A DNA stretch of 33,030 bases from CALCKU01 sp964571595 (lineage in GTDB: Bacteria > Pseudomonadota > Alphaproteobacteria > Caulobacterales > Maricaulaceae). The notes beneath the pieces are model-generated. The model searched no databases and had not been told where the DNA came from. It saw only the letters and a program-made list of their open reading frames with translations. The position numbers and the translations under genes were made by a program. The stretch lies in assembly GCA_964571595.1 (NCBI GenBank), contig CAZNCJ010000022.1, positions 1 to 33,030 on the forward strand, written 5' to 3'. Positions 16,853 to 25,055 of the stretch are shown in pieces (positions within the stretch are counted from its first letter, which is position 1; each line of letters starts with the position of its first letter).

Positions 16853-17764
16853 ATGGCGTCTTTAAAAGATCTCCAAAACCGGATCAAAAGCGTGAAAAAC
16901 ACGCAGAAGATCACCAAGGCCATGCAAATGGTTGCGGCCGCGAAATTACGCAAAGCCCAAGAAGCGGCGGAAAAGTCCCGTCCATATTCTGAGCGCATTA
17001 GCGGCGTGATTGCTAATCTGGCCGCGTCTATGACTGGGGCAGGGGACGCACCAGAGCTATTAGTGGGTAACGGTAAGTCAGACACGGTTTTGCTTATTAT
17101 AGCGACGGCTGATCGCGGCCTGTGCGGCGGGTTTAACACAAATATCGTGCGTAAGGCCCAAGAAGAAATTACGGCGCTAGAACGCGACGGGAAAAAAGTG
17201 AAACTCTTCCTGATTGGTAAAAAAGGCTATGACCAGCTTAACCGCCTTTATAATGACCGCGTCGTGGAATATATTTCTCTAAAAGAAGAACGTAAACTCC
17301 ACGCAGGCATCGCCCAAAACATTGGCGAAAAAGTCACTACTATGTTTGAAAGTGGCGAGTTTGATGTTTGTAAGCTGATTTATTCCAAGTTTAAAAACGT
17401 CATGACACAGGAAGCTGTGGCCACCACAATTATTCCGGCCAATGCCGAGCTTGAAAATGCCGATGAGGAAATGGACGAGGCACAAGCCAGCGGCCCTGAC
17501 CTTGAAGGCGCGATTTATAGCTATGAGCCTGATGAAGCCGGTATTTTACGTGTGCTCTTGCCGCGTAATATTAATACGCAAATCTTTTCGGCCTTGCTAG
17601 AAAACCAGGCAGGCGAGATGGGCTCTAAAATGACAGCGATGGATAATGCAACGCGTAATGCGGGCGATATGATTGATAAGCTGACATTGACATTTAACCG
17701 CACACGTCAGGCACAAATTACGTCTGAACTTATTGAAATTATTTCTGGCGCGGAAGCGCTTTAA
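16853..17764 (+). CDS. atpG: F1F0 ATP synthase subunit gamma
   Basis: A 303-residue gamma subunit, the rotating central shaft. Seen: the N-terminal helix with RIKSVKNTQKITKAMQMVAA, the Rossmann-like middle with ATADRGLCGGFNTNI, and the long C-terminal helix with MTAMDNATRNAGDMI and FNRTRQAQITSELIEIISGA. It is slightly longer than E. coli gamma (287), owing to an acidic segment around 200-213 (NADEEMDEAQASGPD). It follows atpA by 24 bp and precedes atpD by 20 bp. Confidence 0.98.
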   Translation: MASLKDLQNRIKSVKNTQKITKAMQMVAAAKLRKAQEAAEKSRPYSERISGVIANLAASMTGAGDAPELLVGNGKSDTVLLIIATADRGLCGGFNTNIVRKAQEEITALERDGKKVKLFLIGKKGYDQLNRLYNDRVVEYISLKEERKLHAGIAQNIGEKVTTMFESGEFDVCKLIYSKFKNVMTQEAVATTIIPANAELENADEEMDEAQASGPDLEGAIYSYEPDEAGILRVLLPRNINTQIFSALLENQAGEMGSKMTAMDNATRNAGDMIDKLTLTFNRTRQAQITSELIEIISGAEAL

Positions 17765-17784
17765 GATAGCTAGAGGAAGTACTC

Positions 17785-19278
17785 ATGGCAAAAGCAGCAG
17801 TAAAGAAAAAGGCTCCCGCGAAGAAACGCGCGCCAGCAAAGAAAAAATCCGCCGCTTCAAAGGCATCTGGACGTATTAGCCAGATCATTGGTGCGGTTGT
17901 CGATGTCGAGTTTGAAGGCAAATTGCCAGCCATTCTCAACGCGTTAGAAACCGACAACCAAGGCAATCGTCTTGTTTTGGAAGTCGCCCAGCATTTGGGG
18001 CAGAACACAGTGCGGACTATCGCGATGGACGCTACTGAAGGTTTGGTACGCGGCCAAGACGTAACAGATACAGGCGCTGCGATTACAGTGCCCGTTGGGC
18101 CAGGTACTCTGGGCCGTATTATGAACGTGATTGGAGAGCCAGTTGATGATGCTGGCCCGATCAAGACAAAGGTGAAAGCCCCAATTCATAAGGAAGCCCC
18201 GCCATTTGTAGACCAAGCTACAGAATCAGAAGTTCTGGGAACCGGGATCAAGGTTATTGATCTGCTTTGTCCTTATGCCAAAGGTGGTAAAATTGGCCTG
18301 TTTGGCGGTGCCGGTGTGGGTAAAACAGTTTTGATCATGGAATTGATCAATAATATTGCGAAGGCTTATGGCGGTTATTCAGTGTTTGCCGGCGTTGGTG
18401 AGCGCACACGTGAAGGAAATGACCTTTACCACGAAATGATCGAATCTAATGTGAACGTCGAAGGCGGCGGTGGTGATAGCCGTTGTACGCTGGTTTATGG
18501 TCAGATGAACGAGCCTCCAGGAGCGCGCGCACGTGTCGCCCTGACAGGTCTGTCTCAGGCGGAATATTTCCGCGACGAGGAAGGCAAAGACGTTCTGTTC
18601 TTCGTGGATAATATTTTCCGCTTTACCCAAGCCGGTTCGGAAGTGTCAGCGCTTCTCGGTCGTATTCCGTCTGCGGTGGGTTATCAGCCAACACTGGCTA
18701 CAGAAATGGGTCAGATGCAGGAGCGCATTACCTCAACCAATAAAGGCTCGATTACATCAGTTCAGGCGATTTATGTTCCTGCCGATGACTTGACTGACCC
18801 TGCGCCAGCGACATCATTTGCCCATTTGGATGCGACAACCGTTCTTAACCGGGCTATTTCTGAAAAAGGTATTTATCCGGCTGTTGACCCGCTTGATAGT
18901 ACCTCGCGTATTCTAGAGCCGCGTACGGTTGGAACTGAGCATTACGAAACAGCGCGTATGGTGCAGGAAATCTTGCAGCGTTATAAATCTTTGCAAGATA
19001 TTATCGCGATTTTGGGCATGGACGAACTTTCAGAGGAAGATAAGCTTACAGTGGCGCGTGCCCGTAAGGTTGAGAAGTTCCTGTCCCAGCCTTTCCACGT
19101 TGCTGAAATCTTTACCGGCTCTCCCGGATTGCTTGTGCCGCTGGAAGATACAGTGCGCTCATTTAAAGGTCTGTGCGAGGGTGAATATGATCACTTGCCA
19201 GAACAAGCCTTCTATATGGTTGGCGGAATTGATGATGTGATCGAAAAAGCCGCTAAAATGGCAGCCGAAGCAGCTTAA
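17785..19278 (+). CDS. atpD: F1F0 ATP synthase subunit beta
   Basis: A 497-residue catalytic beta subunit. Seen: Walker A GGAGVGKT (174-181), the catalytic glutamate Glu206 in GERTREGNDLY, Walker B DVLFFVDNIFRFTQAG, and ALLGRIPSAVGYQPTL. The first 29 residues form a Lys/Ala/Pro-rich tail with two copies of APAKK before the conserved start GRISQIIGAVVDVEF. Similar extensions occur in Caulobacter relatives and are absent from E. coli AtpD. GAGGAAG precedes the ATG, supporting the long form. The TRASH-like small gene starts just after its stop codon. Confidence 0.98.
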   Translation: MAKAAVKKKAPAKKRAPAKKKSAASKASGRISQIIGAVVDVEFEGKLPAILNALETDNQGNRLVLEVAQHLGQNTVRTIAMDATEGLVRGQDVTDTGAAITVPVGPGTLGRIMNVIGEPVDDAGPIKTKVKAPIHKEAPPFVDQATESEVLGTGIKVIDLLCPYAKGGKIGLFGGAGVGKTVLIMELINNIAKAYGGYSVFAGVGERTREGNDLYHEMIESNVNVEGGGGDSRCTLVYGQMNEPPGARARVALTGLSQAEYFRDEEGKDVLFFVDNIFRFTQAGSEVSALLGRIPSAVGYQPTLATEMGQMQERITSTNKGSITSVQAIYVPADDLTDPAPATSFAHLDATTVLNRAISEKGIYPAVDPLDSTSRILEPRTVGTEHYETARMVQEILQRYKSLQDIIAILGMDELSEEDKLTVARARKVEKFLSQPFHVAEIFTGSPGLLVPLEDTVRSFKGLCEGEYDHLPEQAFYMVGGIDDVIEKAAKMAAEAA

Positions 19279-19279
19279 A

Positions 19280-19471
19280 TTGGAAAAGGCTCTGGATATC
19301 AAGGACTGTGTTAATACGCATTGTCCTTGGTCTGGAAAGCCTGTTTCAAGCGACGCCCTCACACTCTATAAAGATCATATTGTAGGGTTTTGTAATACGG
19401 GATGTCGCGATAAGTTTGAAAAAGCTCTGGGTCATTTTGATGGCCATATAGGAGAACAAAATGGCGGATAA
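19280..19471 (+). CDS. small TRASH-like Cys-motif protein inside the atp operon
   Basis: A 63-residue protein read from a TTG start one base after the atpD stop, with its end overlapping the first 11 bases of atpC. Seen: Cys10, Cys15, Cys38 and Cys42. Cys15-x22-Cys38-x3-Cys42 fits the TRASH metal-binding pattern (Cx19-22Cx3C), within CPWSGKPV and GFCNTGCRDKFE. There is no ATG in frame, and no strong ribosome site before the TTG, so translation probably depends on coupling to atpD. I recall related short alphaproteobacterial proteins sometimes carrying a misleading glutathione S-transferase label; no such fold fits 63 residues. Likely metal binding (zinc or copper) is inference; a link to F1 assembly is only suggested by position. 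Confidence 0.72.
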   Translation: MEKALDIKDCVNTHCPWSGKPVSSDALTLYKDHIVGFCNTGCRDKFEKALGHFDGHIGEQNGG

Positions 19472-19871
19472 ATTAAACTTCTCACTCGTATCGCCTGAGC
19501 GTGAATTATTCTCTGGCGAGGTCGATCAGGTTGACGTTCCCGGCACAGAAGGTGATTTGGGTATATTGCCAAACCATAGCCCGTTAATGGCGGCTATCCG
19601 TACGGGGTCTATCACGGTTCACCAAGACAGCCTACAGACACAATATTTCATTCAAGGTGGATTTGCCGATGTGACGCCTGCGGGTTTGACCATATTGGCA
19701 GAAAAAGCCTTGCCGATTGACGAGCTTAATGCAGAAATGATCAAAGAGCTGATGGCTGAAATTGAAAAAGATCTTGAGCAGCAAGAAGGCGAAGCCGCAC
19801 TTGCCGCACAACAAAACCTCGCGAGTTTGAAAAATATTTCAAACCGCTTTGATAATTTCTACCACTCATAA
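19461..19871 (+). CDS. atpC: F1F0 ATP synthase subunit epsilon
   Basis: A 136-residue epsilon subunit, part of the central stalk and an inhibitor of ATP hydrolysis. Seen: NFSLVSPERELFSGEVDQV, PGTEGDLGILPNHSPLMAAI and the C-terminal helical hairpin rich in Glu, Gln and Ala. AGGAG at 19451-19455 lies ahead of the ATG, which is inside the end of the small Cys-motif gene (different frame, 11 nt overlap). As usual in Alphaproteobacteria, the F0 genes are not next to it. Confidence 0.96.
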   Translation: MADKLNFSLVSPERELFSGEVDQVDVPGTEGDLGILPNHSPLMAAIRTGSITVHQDSLQTQYFIQGGFADVTPAGLTILAEKALPIDELNAEMIKELMAEIEKDLEQQEGEAALAAQQNLASLKNISNRFDNFYHS

Positions 19872-19874
19872 CAT

Positions 19875-20435
19875 ATGGGCGATAAGCAGCAAATATCCGG
19901 CAAGGTTATTTCTGTTTCTTCTGATACTCGTCACAATTTTTCAAAGACTATAAAACCTGCAATTTCCTTGATTGCGGGTTTTGGTGTTGAAGGTGATGCT
20001 CACGGTGGAAAGACCGTTAAACATCGGTCTCGTATTGCCAAAGATCCCACGCAACCGAATTTACGCCAAGTCCATCTCATTCACTCAGAACTTTTTGATG
20101 AAGTGGCTACACAAGGTTTTGATGTGAAACCCGGGGATATGGGAGAAAATATAACGACGATTGGAATTGATCTATTAAACCTACCCCGAAGTACGCGGTT
20201 ACATATAGGATCAGAAGCGATTATAGAAATTACAGGCCTGCGTAATCCTTGTTCTCAAATTGATAAGTTTCAAAAAGGACTTCTCAAGGCCTGCCTAGAT
20301 AAGGATGATGATGGACATTTAATCCGTAAGTCAGGGGTCATGTCGATTGTCATTAAAGGCGGAACGATTACCAAAAATGATAGGATTAAAGTTATGCTGC
20401 CTGAGGGCGAGCACAAACCGCTGGACGTCGTATAA
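19875..20435 (+). CDS. MOSC-domain protein
   Basis: A 186-residue single-domain protein of the MOSC superfamily (the C-terminal domain of molybdenum cofactor sulfurases; relatives bind Moco or move sulfur). Seen: GVEGDAHGG (37-45), VHLIHSELFDE, GDMGENITTIGIDLLNLP (87-104) and GLRNPCSQID with the conserved Cys126. It begins three bases after the atpC stop, so it may be translated as the last gene of the atp transcript. No ribosome site is visible. It is convergent with the MFS gene, 14 bp between stops. Whether it serves molybdenum enzymes here is unknown, since none lies in the window. Confidence 0.85.
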   Translation: MGDKQQISGKVISVSSDTRHNFSKTIKPAISLIAGFGVEGDAHGGKTVKHRSRIAKDPTQPNLRQVHLIHSELFDEVATQGFDVKPGDMGENITTIGIDLLNLPRSTRLHIGSEAIIEITGLRNPCSQIDKFQKGLLKACLDKDDDGHLIRKSGVMSIVIKGGTITKNDRIKVMLPEGEHKPLDVV

Positions 20436-20449
20436 ACCCAGAGCTGCGT

Positions 20450-21814
20450 TTAAGCCTTTTTCGAAGTTTCTTCTAATTGAGTTTCCATCGCATTATCGGC
20501 TTTTGTAAAGCGTGCAGTCCTTTCCTCTTTGGTCGTGACCATCATAAAGATGACCAAACCTGCAATCCCGAAAAAAGCAGCTAAGAAAAAGGGGGCACCC
20601 GGTACATATGGAATATTGGTTTCTGTAATAGGATGCAGGAACATTTGAGTGATATTGTCAGGGAATGTGACTATACCTGTTTCTGTCTTCAGGTCTTGAT
20701 TGCCAAAATACCAAAACATGCCGGCCATAGCGAAAGGCCCTATCATAAGGGCGAGGCCTTGGGCGGCACCAATCGCGCCTTGTAATTCGCCTTGCTCACT
20801 CTCAGATATGCGCGAGCTCATCATATTTGTAAGGGACGGGTTATAAAGTCCGGCAAAGGCAGCAAAGGGGCCAGCGGCATATATGATCCACCCTTTATCT
20901 GCGCTGCCCATCATGGAGTAAGCCATGATAGCTGATAACATACCTATCATTGCGGCCCAAAACATGCCGACCTTGGGAATGATGATACGAATAAGCCCGC
21001 CTTGAACTATCATACTTGCAACACCAAATGCTCCGAGCGAAAGACCGACATCCCCAGATGTCCAGCCCAAGCCTTCCATGGTCGAGAAGGCATAGGTTGT
21101 CGGATAAACCGTATGGGCGATGGCCATTAAAAAGAGAACAAAGATAAGGCTTCTGACGCCTTTGATGCGGCCAAGTGATTTAAGCGAACCAAAGGGGTTT
21201 GACCGTTTCCACTCAAATGCGCGTCTTTTGTCTTGTGCCAGAGTTTCGGGTAAGAAAATAAACCCGTAAATGACATTAAGCAATGAGAGAACACCTGCGG
21301 CCAGAAAGGGAGCTCTTGGGCCAAAGCTGTCCCCAATCAACCCGCCTATAACGGGGCCTAACATAAACCCAACCCCGAAAGAGGCCCCGACGAGTCCGAA
21401 ATTTTGCGTGCGTGTTTCAGGCGGGCTAATATCGGCGATATAGGCATTAGCCGTGGTAAATGTCGCCCCGAAAGCCCCTGCGATTGCGCGCCCAAAAAAC
21501 AAAAAGGCTATGGTCGGCGCGAGACCCATTATAAAATAGTCAATGGCAAGTCCGAATAGGGACAATAACATGACAGGGCGGCGACCAAACCGATCTGACA
21601 ATCCTCCGACTATTGGCATGCAAATAAATTGGAAGAGGGCGAAGACAAAGGTTAGCCACATGCCGTAAATGACGGCTTCATTATTCGGCAGGCCTGTTAG
21701 CTCTTTGAGGAGTTCTGGCAGCACAGGTATCATAATCCCGAAGCCAATAGAGTTTATCATCACCGTGATTAAGACAAATATCAATGCGTTTTTATTATGA
21801 ACCCTTTTTGTCAT
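20450..21814 (-). CDS. MFS transporter, TetA-like (drug:H+ antiporter family)
   Basis: A 454-residue membrane protein with about 12 hydrophobic segments. Seen: GIMIPVLPELL in helix 1 and motif A GGLSDRFGRRPVMLLS (70-85) in the loop between helices 2 and 3. Next come GRAIAGAFGATFTTANAYIAD and the helix 5 motif GPVIGGLIGD, which marks exporters. The closest recognisable group is the TCR/Tet tetracycline-resistance-like exporters, but chromosomal members have varied or unknown substrates, and resistance should not be assumed. It is the last gene of the minus-strand array, 14 bp after rppH, so it may be co-transcribed with it. Confidence 0.85.
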   Translation of the reverse strand: MTKRVHNKNALIFVLITVMINSIGFGIMIPVLPELLKELTGLPNNEAVIYGMWLTFVFALFQFICMPIVGGLSDRFGRRPVMLLSLFGLAIDYFIMGLAPTIAFLFFGRAIAGAFGATFTTANAYIADISPPETRTQNFGLVGASFGVGFMLGPVIGGLIGDSFGPRAPFLAAGVLSLLNVIYGFIFLPETLAQDKRRAFEWKRSNPFGSLKSLGRIKGVRSLIFVLFLMAIAHTVYPTTYAFSTMEGLGWTSGDVGLSLGAFGVASMIVQGGLIRIIIPKVGMFWAAMIGMLSAIMAYSMMGSADKGWIIYAAGPFAAFAGLYNPSLTNMMSSRISESEQGELQGAIGAAQGLALMIGPFAMAGMFWYFGNQDLKTETGIVTFPDNITQMFLHPITETNIPYVPGAPFFLAAFFGIAGLVIFMMVTTKEERTARFTKADNAMETQLEETSKKA

Positions 21815-21828
21815 ATCTGCCAGCTACG

Positions 21829-22317
21829 CTATAGGGCTGGCTTTGCAAAGGCGGAAAATGTGACGACCAGCTCTTCATAAACTTTGCGTTTAAACGGTAT
21901 GATCAAATCCGGAGTCTCTGAGAGATGTCCCCAACGCCATTCTGAAAACTCTTGGGGCGGGTGTGCTTTGAGGTCAAAGCCCTGATCATGGCCGTTGAAA
22001 CGATAGGCAAACCAGTGTTGCTTTTGCCCCAGCCATTGTTGTTTGTTGCGTTTTACTTGATATTCTTTCGGGTATTTATATGTCAGCCAATCCTGCGTTT
22101 GCCCTAATGGGGTGAGCAAGGCTACGTCAACGCCCGTTTCTTCCCAAGCCTCGCGCAGAACAGCTTTTTGAGGCGTTTCGCCAGGGTCAATACCCCCTTG
22201 GGGAAATTGCCAACAGTGCGGGCCGTCATGACCCAGCCTTTTGCCGAGCCAGACCTGACCTTGTGAATTAAACAGTATTATCCCGACACACGGCCGGTAT
22301 TGCGCTATCTCCGTCAT
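21829..22317 (-). CDS. rppH: RNA pyrophosphohydrolase RppH
   Basis: A 162-residue Nudix hydrolase that removes pyrophosphate from mRNA 5' ends and so starts decay. Seen: YRPCVGIILFNSQGQVWLG at the N-terminus, the complete Nudix box at residues 41-63 (G41, E47, R55-E56, E59-E60, G62), and the RppH-specific LTYKYPKEYQVKR and GQKQHWFAYRF segments. The start overlaps the stop of the deacetylase-family gene as ATGA, indicating translational coupling. Related enzymes (IalB-neighbour InvA, Ap4A hydrolases) share the box; the YP/KQ segments favour RppH. Confidence 0.93.
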   Translation of the reverse strand: MTEIAQYRPCVGIILFNSQGQVWLGKRLGHDGPHCWQFPQGGIDPGETPQKAVLREAWEETGVDVALLTPLGQTQDWLTYKYPKEYQVKRNKQQWLGQKQHWFAYRFNGHDQGFDLKAHPPQEFSEWRWGHLSETPDLIIPFKRKVYEELVVTFSAFAKPAL

Positions 22318-23609
22318 CTTATTTGGCTCGAAGAAGCAGGCACGAGTACCAGACCTTTATCGTCAAGTGTAGTCAGCCAACTTTGTAAGCTCCGTATGGT
22401 TTCAGGAAAGGCAAATCCAATACCTATAGGCGTTTGCCCTGCGCTTGCGCGGGCTTGAAGCCGGGATAGCTCTGCAGTTATCGCGCTCGCCTCTGCGGTG
22501 TTATCAATGATATTATAGGCCTGTGTGAAAGGTAAATTCGCGCTTTGGGCAACGATGGGCAGAGAGGGGGCAGAACTTGCCCCGTCAAAATAAAAGCCAA
22601 GGCCTGACTTTTTGAGATGATCAAAAAAGGGCACGACCTTGTCTGTGCGGTTTAAGAACTTATCGCCATTATAATTCGTCAGGGCAAAATAACCATGCGC
22701 ACGGCTAAGCAACCAATCCAGATTGCGTAAATTATCCGCTGTGTTGGCACTCACGCGCATAGCACGGCTCGCGCCGGCTTCAGCGCTATCAAAGACTTCC
22801 GATTCCATAGGGATTTCTAGCAAAACCTCATGTCCTTTTACGCGGGCTTTATTTATCCAGCTTTGCAGGCCGGGTGCATGTGCGGCAAAAGAGAGCGTTA
22901 TATTAGCAGGCAAATTATCAATAGCAGTTTGGGTCAGCCTTCTATTAATACCCAGGCCGCCAATAATGATACTGACGGGGTTGCCTACAACCGATTGTTC
23001 TTTCGGGCGGGCATAATGCGTATGCGGGCTTAGGCCTTGGGCATTTGGACCAGGCGCGGGGCCAAAGGCGGTCTGTCTGCTCAGCCCGCCAATAGGGGCA
23101 GGTGGCAGGCTCACGGCGGGGGTTATAACCTCCCCGTTAATAATGAGGGCCCCGCGCGGGGCGGGTCGTGTTGCGGTAGTATCTAGCTCTGGCTCTAATA
23201 GATCAGGCACACCCACCAAGCTGTTATTGGCGTCATTATTGATAGGATTTCCAAGCGCATCCACTTCTGGGGTTTTTAAAGAATTTTCGTTCGAACTTCC
23301 CAGACTGCCAAGCAATGTTTCTGTCGGATTAATATTATTCGGGACATCGCCCTCTAAGAGATCGGGCAGCGCACTGGCACTCCCTGCGAGACTGTCAGAT
23401 TGTGGGGGCAGGGGTTGTGTTTCGACTTGGACAATGCCCTTTGGTACAGCATCTGTCTCATTCCCGAAAGATTTCAGAAAGGCCCATCCCCCAATAGCCA
23501 AGAACATCAATGTCGATAGTGCCCAGAATAAATGTAACCAAATTGAAGGTAATTTAACAGGTTCTCGACGTTTGACCCGAGCATGTAGATTTTGCGGTGA
23601 ATCAGACAT
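22314..23609 (-). CDS. divergent polysaccharide deacetylase family (YibQ/DUF610-like), degenerate site
   Basis: A 431-residue protein with an N-terminal membrane anchor (about 25-46), a low-complexity Pro/Asn/Leu linker (about 50-205, with PDLLE twice) and a C-terminal domain of the divergent polysaccharide deacetylase family. The fold is recognised from GLGINRRLTQTAIDNLP, GHEVLLEIPMES (259-270), and GLVLVPAS. Family hallmarks (IDDLG, NNHMGS, FLDS, IGHP in E. coli YibQ) read here IGGLG (216-220), TNYNGD (311-316), FYFDGA (339-344) and IGFAFP (397-402), so the metal-binding Asp and His residues are gone. It probably acts as a membrane-tethered, periplasmic non-catalytic protein. Its place between the ctpA pair and rppH follows the usual alphaproteobacterial order. 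Confidence 0.8.
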   Translation of the reverse strand: MSDSPQNLHARVKRREPVKLPSIWLHLFWALSTLMFLAIGGWAFLKSFGNETDAVPKGIVQVETQPLPPQSDSLAGSASALPDLLEGDVPNNINPTETLLGSLGSSNENSLKTPEVDALGNPINNDANNSLVGVPDLLEPELDTTATRPAPRGALIINGEVITPAVSLPPAPIGGLSRQTAFGPAPGPNAQGLSPHTHYARPKEQSVVGNPVSIIIGGLGINRRLTQTAIDNLPANITLSFAAHAPGLQSWINKARVKGHEVLLEIPMESEVFDSAEAGASRAMRVSANTADNLRNLDWLLSRAHGYFALTNYNGDKFLNRTDKVVPFFDHLKKSGLGFYFDGASSAPSLPIVAQSANLPFTQAYNIIDNTAEASAITAELSRLQARASAGQTPIGIGFAFPETIRSLQSWLTTLDDKGLVLVPASSSQIR

Positions 23610-23694
23610 GGGCCTGTTTAGACATGTTTGTTACAGACGTCCATATCTGTGATGACAAACGCCAAGCTAAACACTCTAGGTAATGTGGGGATGA

Positions 23695-25023
23695 CTATCG
23701 TTTGTTTTGCGCTGTGATCAGTGTTTTATAGCGCGAGCTTTTGAGTAGTGTGACAGCTTGGCGTAATTGATAATCCTCATCTGCAGGCCAATCTTCGGGG
23801 GGATAATCTACCTTTGTGTGCACTTCTTTATAATCCGTATCATCCGGATTAGTTAGGGCATTGGGCAGGCTGTCCTCGCGGAAGCGTTTGCGGATTTCTC
23901 CTGTATCGGGCCGCGCCGCGACTAATACATCCGGTAAAATACCACGCCCCTGAATGGATATACCCGATGGAGTATAATAGCGTTGCGTCGTTAAACGTAA
24001 GGCCCCGCCACTATGCTGTAAGGGGATAACTGATTGCACCGAGCCTTTTCCAAAAGAGCGCCGGCCTAGAATAATAGCCCGCCCGCGATCCTGTAAGGCA
24101 CCTGCCACAATTTCTGCTGCTGAGGCTGAACCGCTATTTATCAACACAACAATAGGCATGTCGGGAAAGAGATCGCCCCGTTCAGCGTTATAGCGTTCTG
24201 TATCATCGGCCTCCCGACCTCGCGCAGATAACACCTCGCCTCCGTCTAAGAAAAAGCCTGAAATTTTTACGGATTGATCGAGCAAGCCACCACGGTTCCC
24301 ACGCAGGTCAATAACAAGACCGGGTAATTTCCCGCCCATTTCTGTCTGTAGAGTTTCTAAAGCATGTTTAAAGTCTTTATCGAGGCGTGGGTGATTAAAG
24401 GTTTCGATAAAGATATAGCCGACATTTTGTTCCACACGGTGGCGTACAGCTCTGCCCTGTATGACTTCACGAATTATGGTGATGTCTCGCGGAGCTTTAT
24501 TTGGGCTTAAAACGGTTACTGTAATCGGATCACCAGCAAGACCGCGCATGCCTTCTACGGCTTGGTCGAGGGTTTTACCGAGAACTTTTTCGCCTTCAAC
24601 AGCCGTAATATAATCGCCGGATTTAATACCGGCTCGGGCCGCAGGAGCATCCGGATTGGCATAGTTAACTTTCACAAGCCCGTTTTCCAATGTGACCTCT
24701 ATACCAAGGCCGCCATATTCTCGTCGGGATGATTTTTGTTGTTCCTGAAAGTCATCCTTGGGAACATAATGAGAGTGTGGATCGAGGGATTCAAGGGCGC
24801 CATTAAGGGCGTCTTCGATAAGATGTTTGTCCTCGACATCGACGACATAATTATCACGAACTATTGAAAATACATTGGCAAAAAGATGTAGTTTTTGCAA
24901 AATTTCAGTATTGTCATCAATGTCCGTCTTTGCGCTGACAAGAGACAGATTTATCAATGGCGTGAAAAGCACAAGTAACGCGCTCAAGCCAATAAGTCTT
25001 ATTCGCTGACTAAATTTTTGCAT
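23695..25023 (-). CDS. ctpA: S41-family C-terminal processing peptidase (second tandem copy)
   Basis: A 442-residue periplasmic serine protease of the CtpA type. Seen: a signal peptide (about 1-31), LDPHSHYVP, a PDZ domain (about 100-180, with GGLGIEV and AGIKSGDYI), and the protease core with RGNRGGLLDQ, nucleophile Ser301 in GSASAAEI and base Lys326 in SFGKGSVQ, 25 residues apart as in the family. Known: CtpA proteases trim the C-termini of envelope proteins and help regulate peptidoglycan hydrolases. It is a clear paralogue of the gene immediately upstream (32 bp gap). The sequence before its ATG (GTCGCAAA) is identical to that of the sister gene, which supports tandem duplication. Both active sites are intact. 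Confidence 0.93.
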   Translation of the reverse strand: MQKFSQRIRLIGLSALLVLFTPLINLSLVSAKTDIDDNTEILQKLHLFANVFSIVRDNYVVDVEDKHLIEDALNGALESLDPHSHYVPKDDFQEQQKSSRREYGGLGIEVTLENGLVKVNYANPDAPAARAGIKSGDYITAVEGEKVLGKTLDQAVEGMRGLAGDPITVTVLSPNKAPRDITIIREVIQGRAVRHRVEQNVGYIFIETFNHPRLDKDFKHALETLQTEMGGKLPGLVIDLRGNRGGLLDQSVKISGFFLDGGEVLSARGREADDTERYNAERGDLFPDMPIVVLINSGSASAAEIVAGALQDRGRAIILGRRSFGKGSVQSVIPLQHSGGALRLTTQRYYTPSGISIQGRGILPDVLVAARPDTGEIRKRFREDSLPNALTNPDDTDYKEVHTKVDYPPEDWPADEDYQLRQAVTLLKSSRYKTLITAQNKR

Positions 25024-25055
25024 TTTGCGACCTGAGTTAAACTAATCAAGAATGC

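Noticed and set aside
20450..21814. Acquired tetracycline-resistance determinant
   Set aside because: The transporter resembles TetA in motifs, but there is no TetR, transposon or integron next to it, and it sits at the end of a core gene array.
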